A stretch of 64,000 bases of DNA, from NCBI GenBank assembly GCA_039105265.1, contig JAPFFF010000014.1, positions 930,001 to 994,000 of the forward strand, read 5' to 3'. The translations under genes were made by a program, and so were the position numbers. Shown here in pieces: positions 63,640 to 64,000 of the stretch (the stretch's first letter is position 1; each line of letters begins with the position of its first letter). The notes beneath the pieces were generated by a model. It saw nothing but the letters and a program-made list of their open reading frames with translations, ran no database searches and was not told the DNA's origin. The DNA comes from Tritrichomonas musculus. Lineage: Eukaryota > Parabasalia > Tritrichomonadida > Tritrichomonadidae.

Positions 63640-64000
63640 ATAATCTTAATAGGTTTGCGCTTGCTTTAAATAGAATTCTGCGCATAACTGCAAATCAGAC
63701 TCATGTTTATTGATGCAAAAAATGGTATTGTTATCAATGTTATTGATGAATTGTTGTTTATCTTCTAATGTCCATGGTTTTTCTTCATCATTTCCTGCTT
63801 CATCTATTAATCCATGACTGCAGTTATTGATGAGTAATTCATAGTTCGTTGAGCTAGTTAATCGTTAAGTAGTGCAATACTTATTAGTGAAAATCTTTTT
63901 ATGTTACTGATACCGAACATTGATGGTAGTTGTGATAGTTTAGTTGTAAGTTTATGTAATGTATCCTCAAAACAAAGTAGTTTCTTGTTATATACTATGC
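63640..64000 (-). other. Possible reverse-strand coding remnant at window edge
   Basis: The reverse strand shows protein-like stretches (for example KPWTLEDKQQFINNI) but no intact gene inside the window. It may belong to the adjoining fossil or to a host gene entering from the right; this cannot be decided here. Confidence 0.25.

Overview
The window is nuclear DNA of an AT-rich, flagellated protist whose genes are almost all uninterrupted by introns. Open frames run the full length of conserved eukaryotic proteins: MON2, CLASP, an M18 aminopeptidase, PQ-loop transporter, IFT46, AGC kinase, ABCA transporter, gamma-adaptin, MINDY, eL29, importin-beta and Prp17. Intron-poor genes, short spacers on both strands, an IFT protein and a heavy load of nested DNA transposons fit a trichomonad (Tritrichomonas-like parabasalid). 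That assignment is inference; there is no rRNA or species marker here.

Layout. 1-10.4 kb: partial unknown protein, disordered protein, MON2-like HEAT protein, CLASP, and a coiled-coil protein with a 30-bp coding minisatellite. 10.8-18.15 kb: a transposon block. It holds a pogo/Tigger-like element with 320-bp inverted repeats and a twice-stopped transposase, a second element inserted into its right repeat, a 323-bp MITE and a 3.04-kb ORF-less element. 18.3-21.45 kb: M18 aminopeptidase and a coiled-coil protein. 21.8-26.65 kb: a second accessory island with two copies of a palindrome-rich MITE, a possible Maverick/Polinton-type fossil, a truncated transposase, a GC-rich hairpin, and 125-bp and about 98-bp tandem arrays. 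27.3-53.6 kb: a gene-dense stretch, broken at 35.8-36.9 kb by a TTAA-flanked element. 53.6-57.5 kb: a third island, with a 408-bp MITE inside an older repeat and a 1.55-kb element carrying a nested 510-bp element. 57.6-61.3 kb: Kelch protein, Prp17 and a Pro/Tyr-rich small protein. 61.9-64 kb: decayed coding remnants of a probable virus-like or mobile element.

The genes are housekeeping eukaryotic genes in mixed orientation, with no operon logic. Functional themes are trafficking (MON2, gamma-adaptin, importin, PQ-loop and ABCA transporters), cytoskeleton and flagellum (CLASP, IFT46), RNA processing (CstF-64-like, Prp17), ubiquitin (MINDY, RING) and signalling (AGC kinase, CaaX ankyrin protein). 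The least expected signals are a stand-alone CstF-64 hinge protein without an RRM, a protein with four LWG motifs and a repeated 25-residue module, and the stacked non-autonomous elements with readable target-site duplications.
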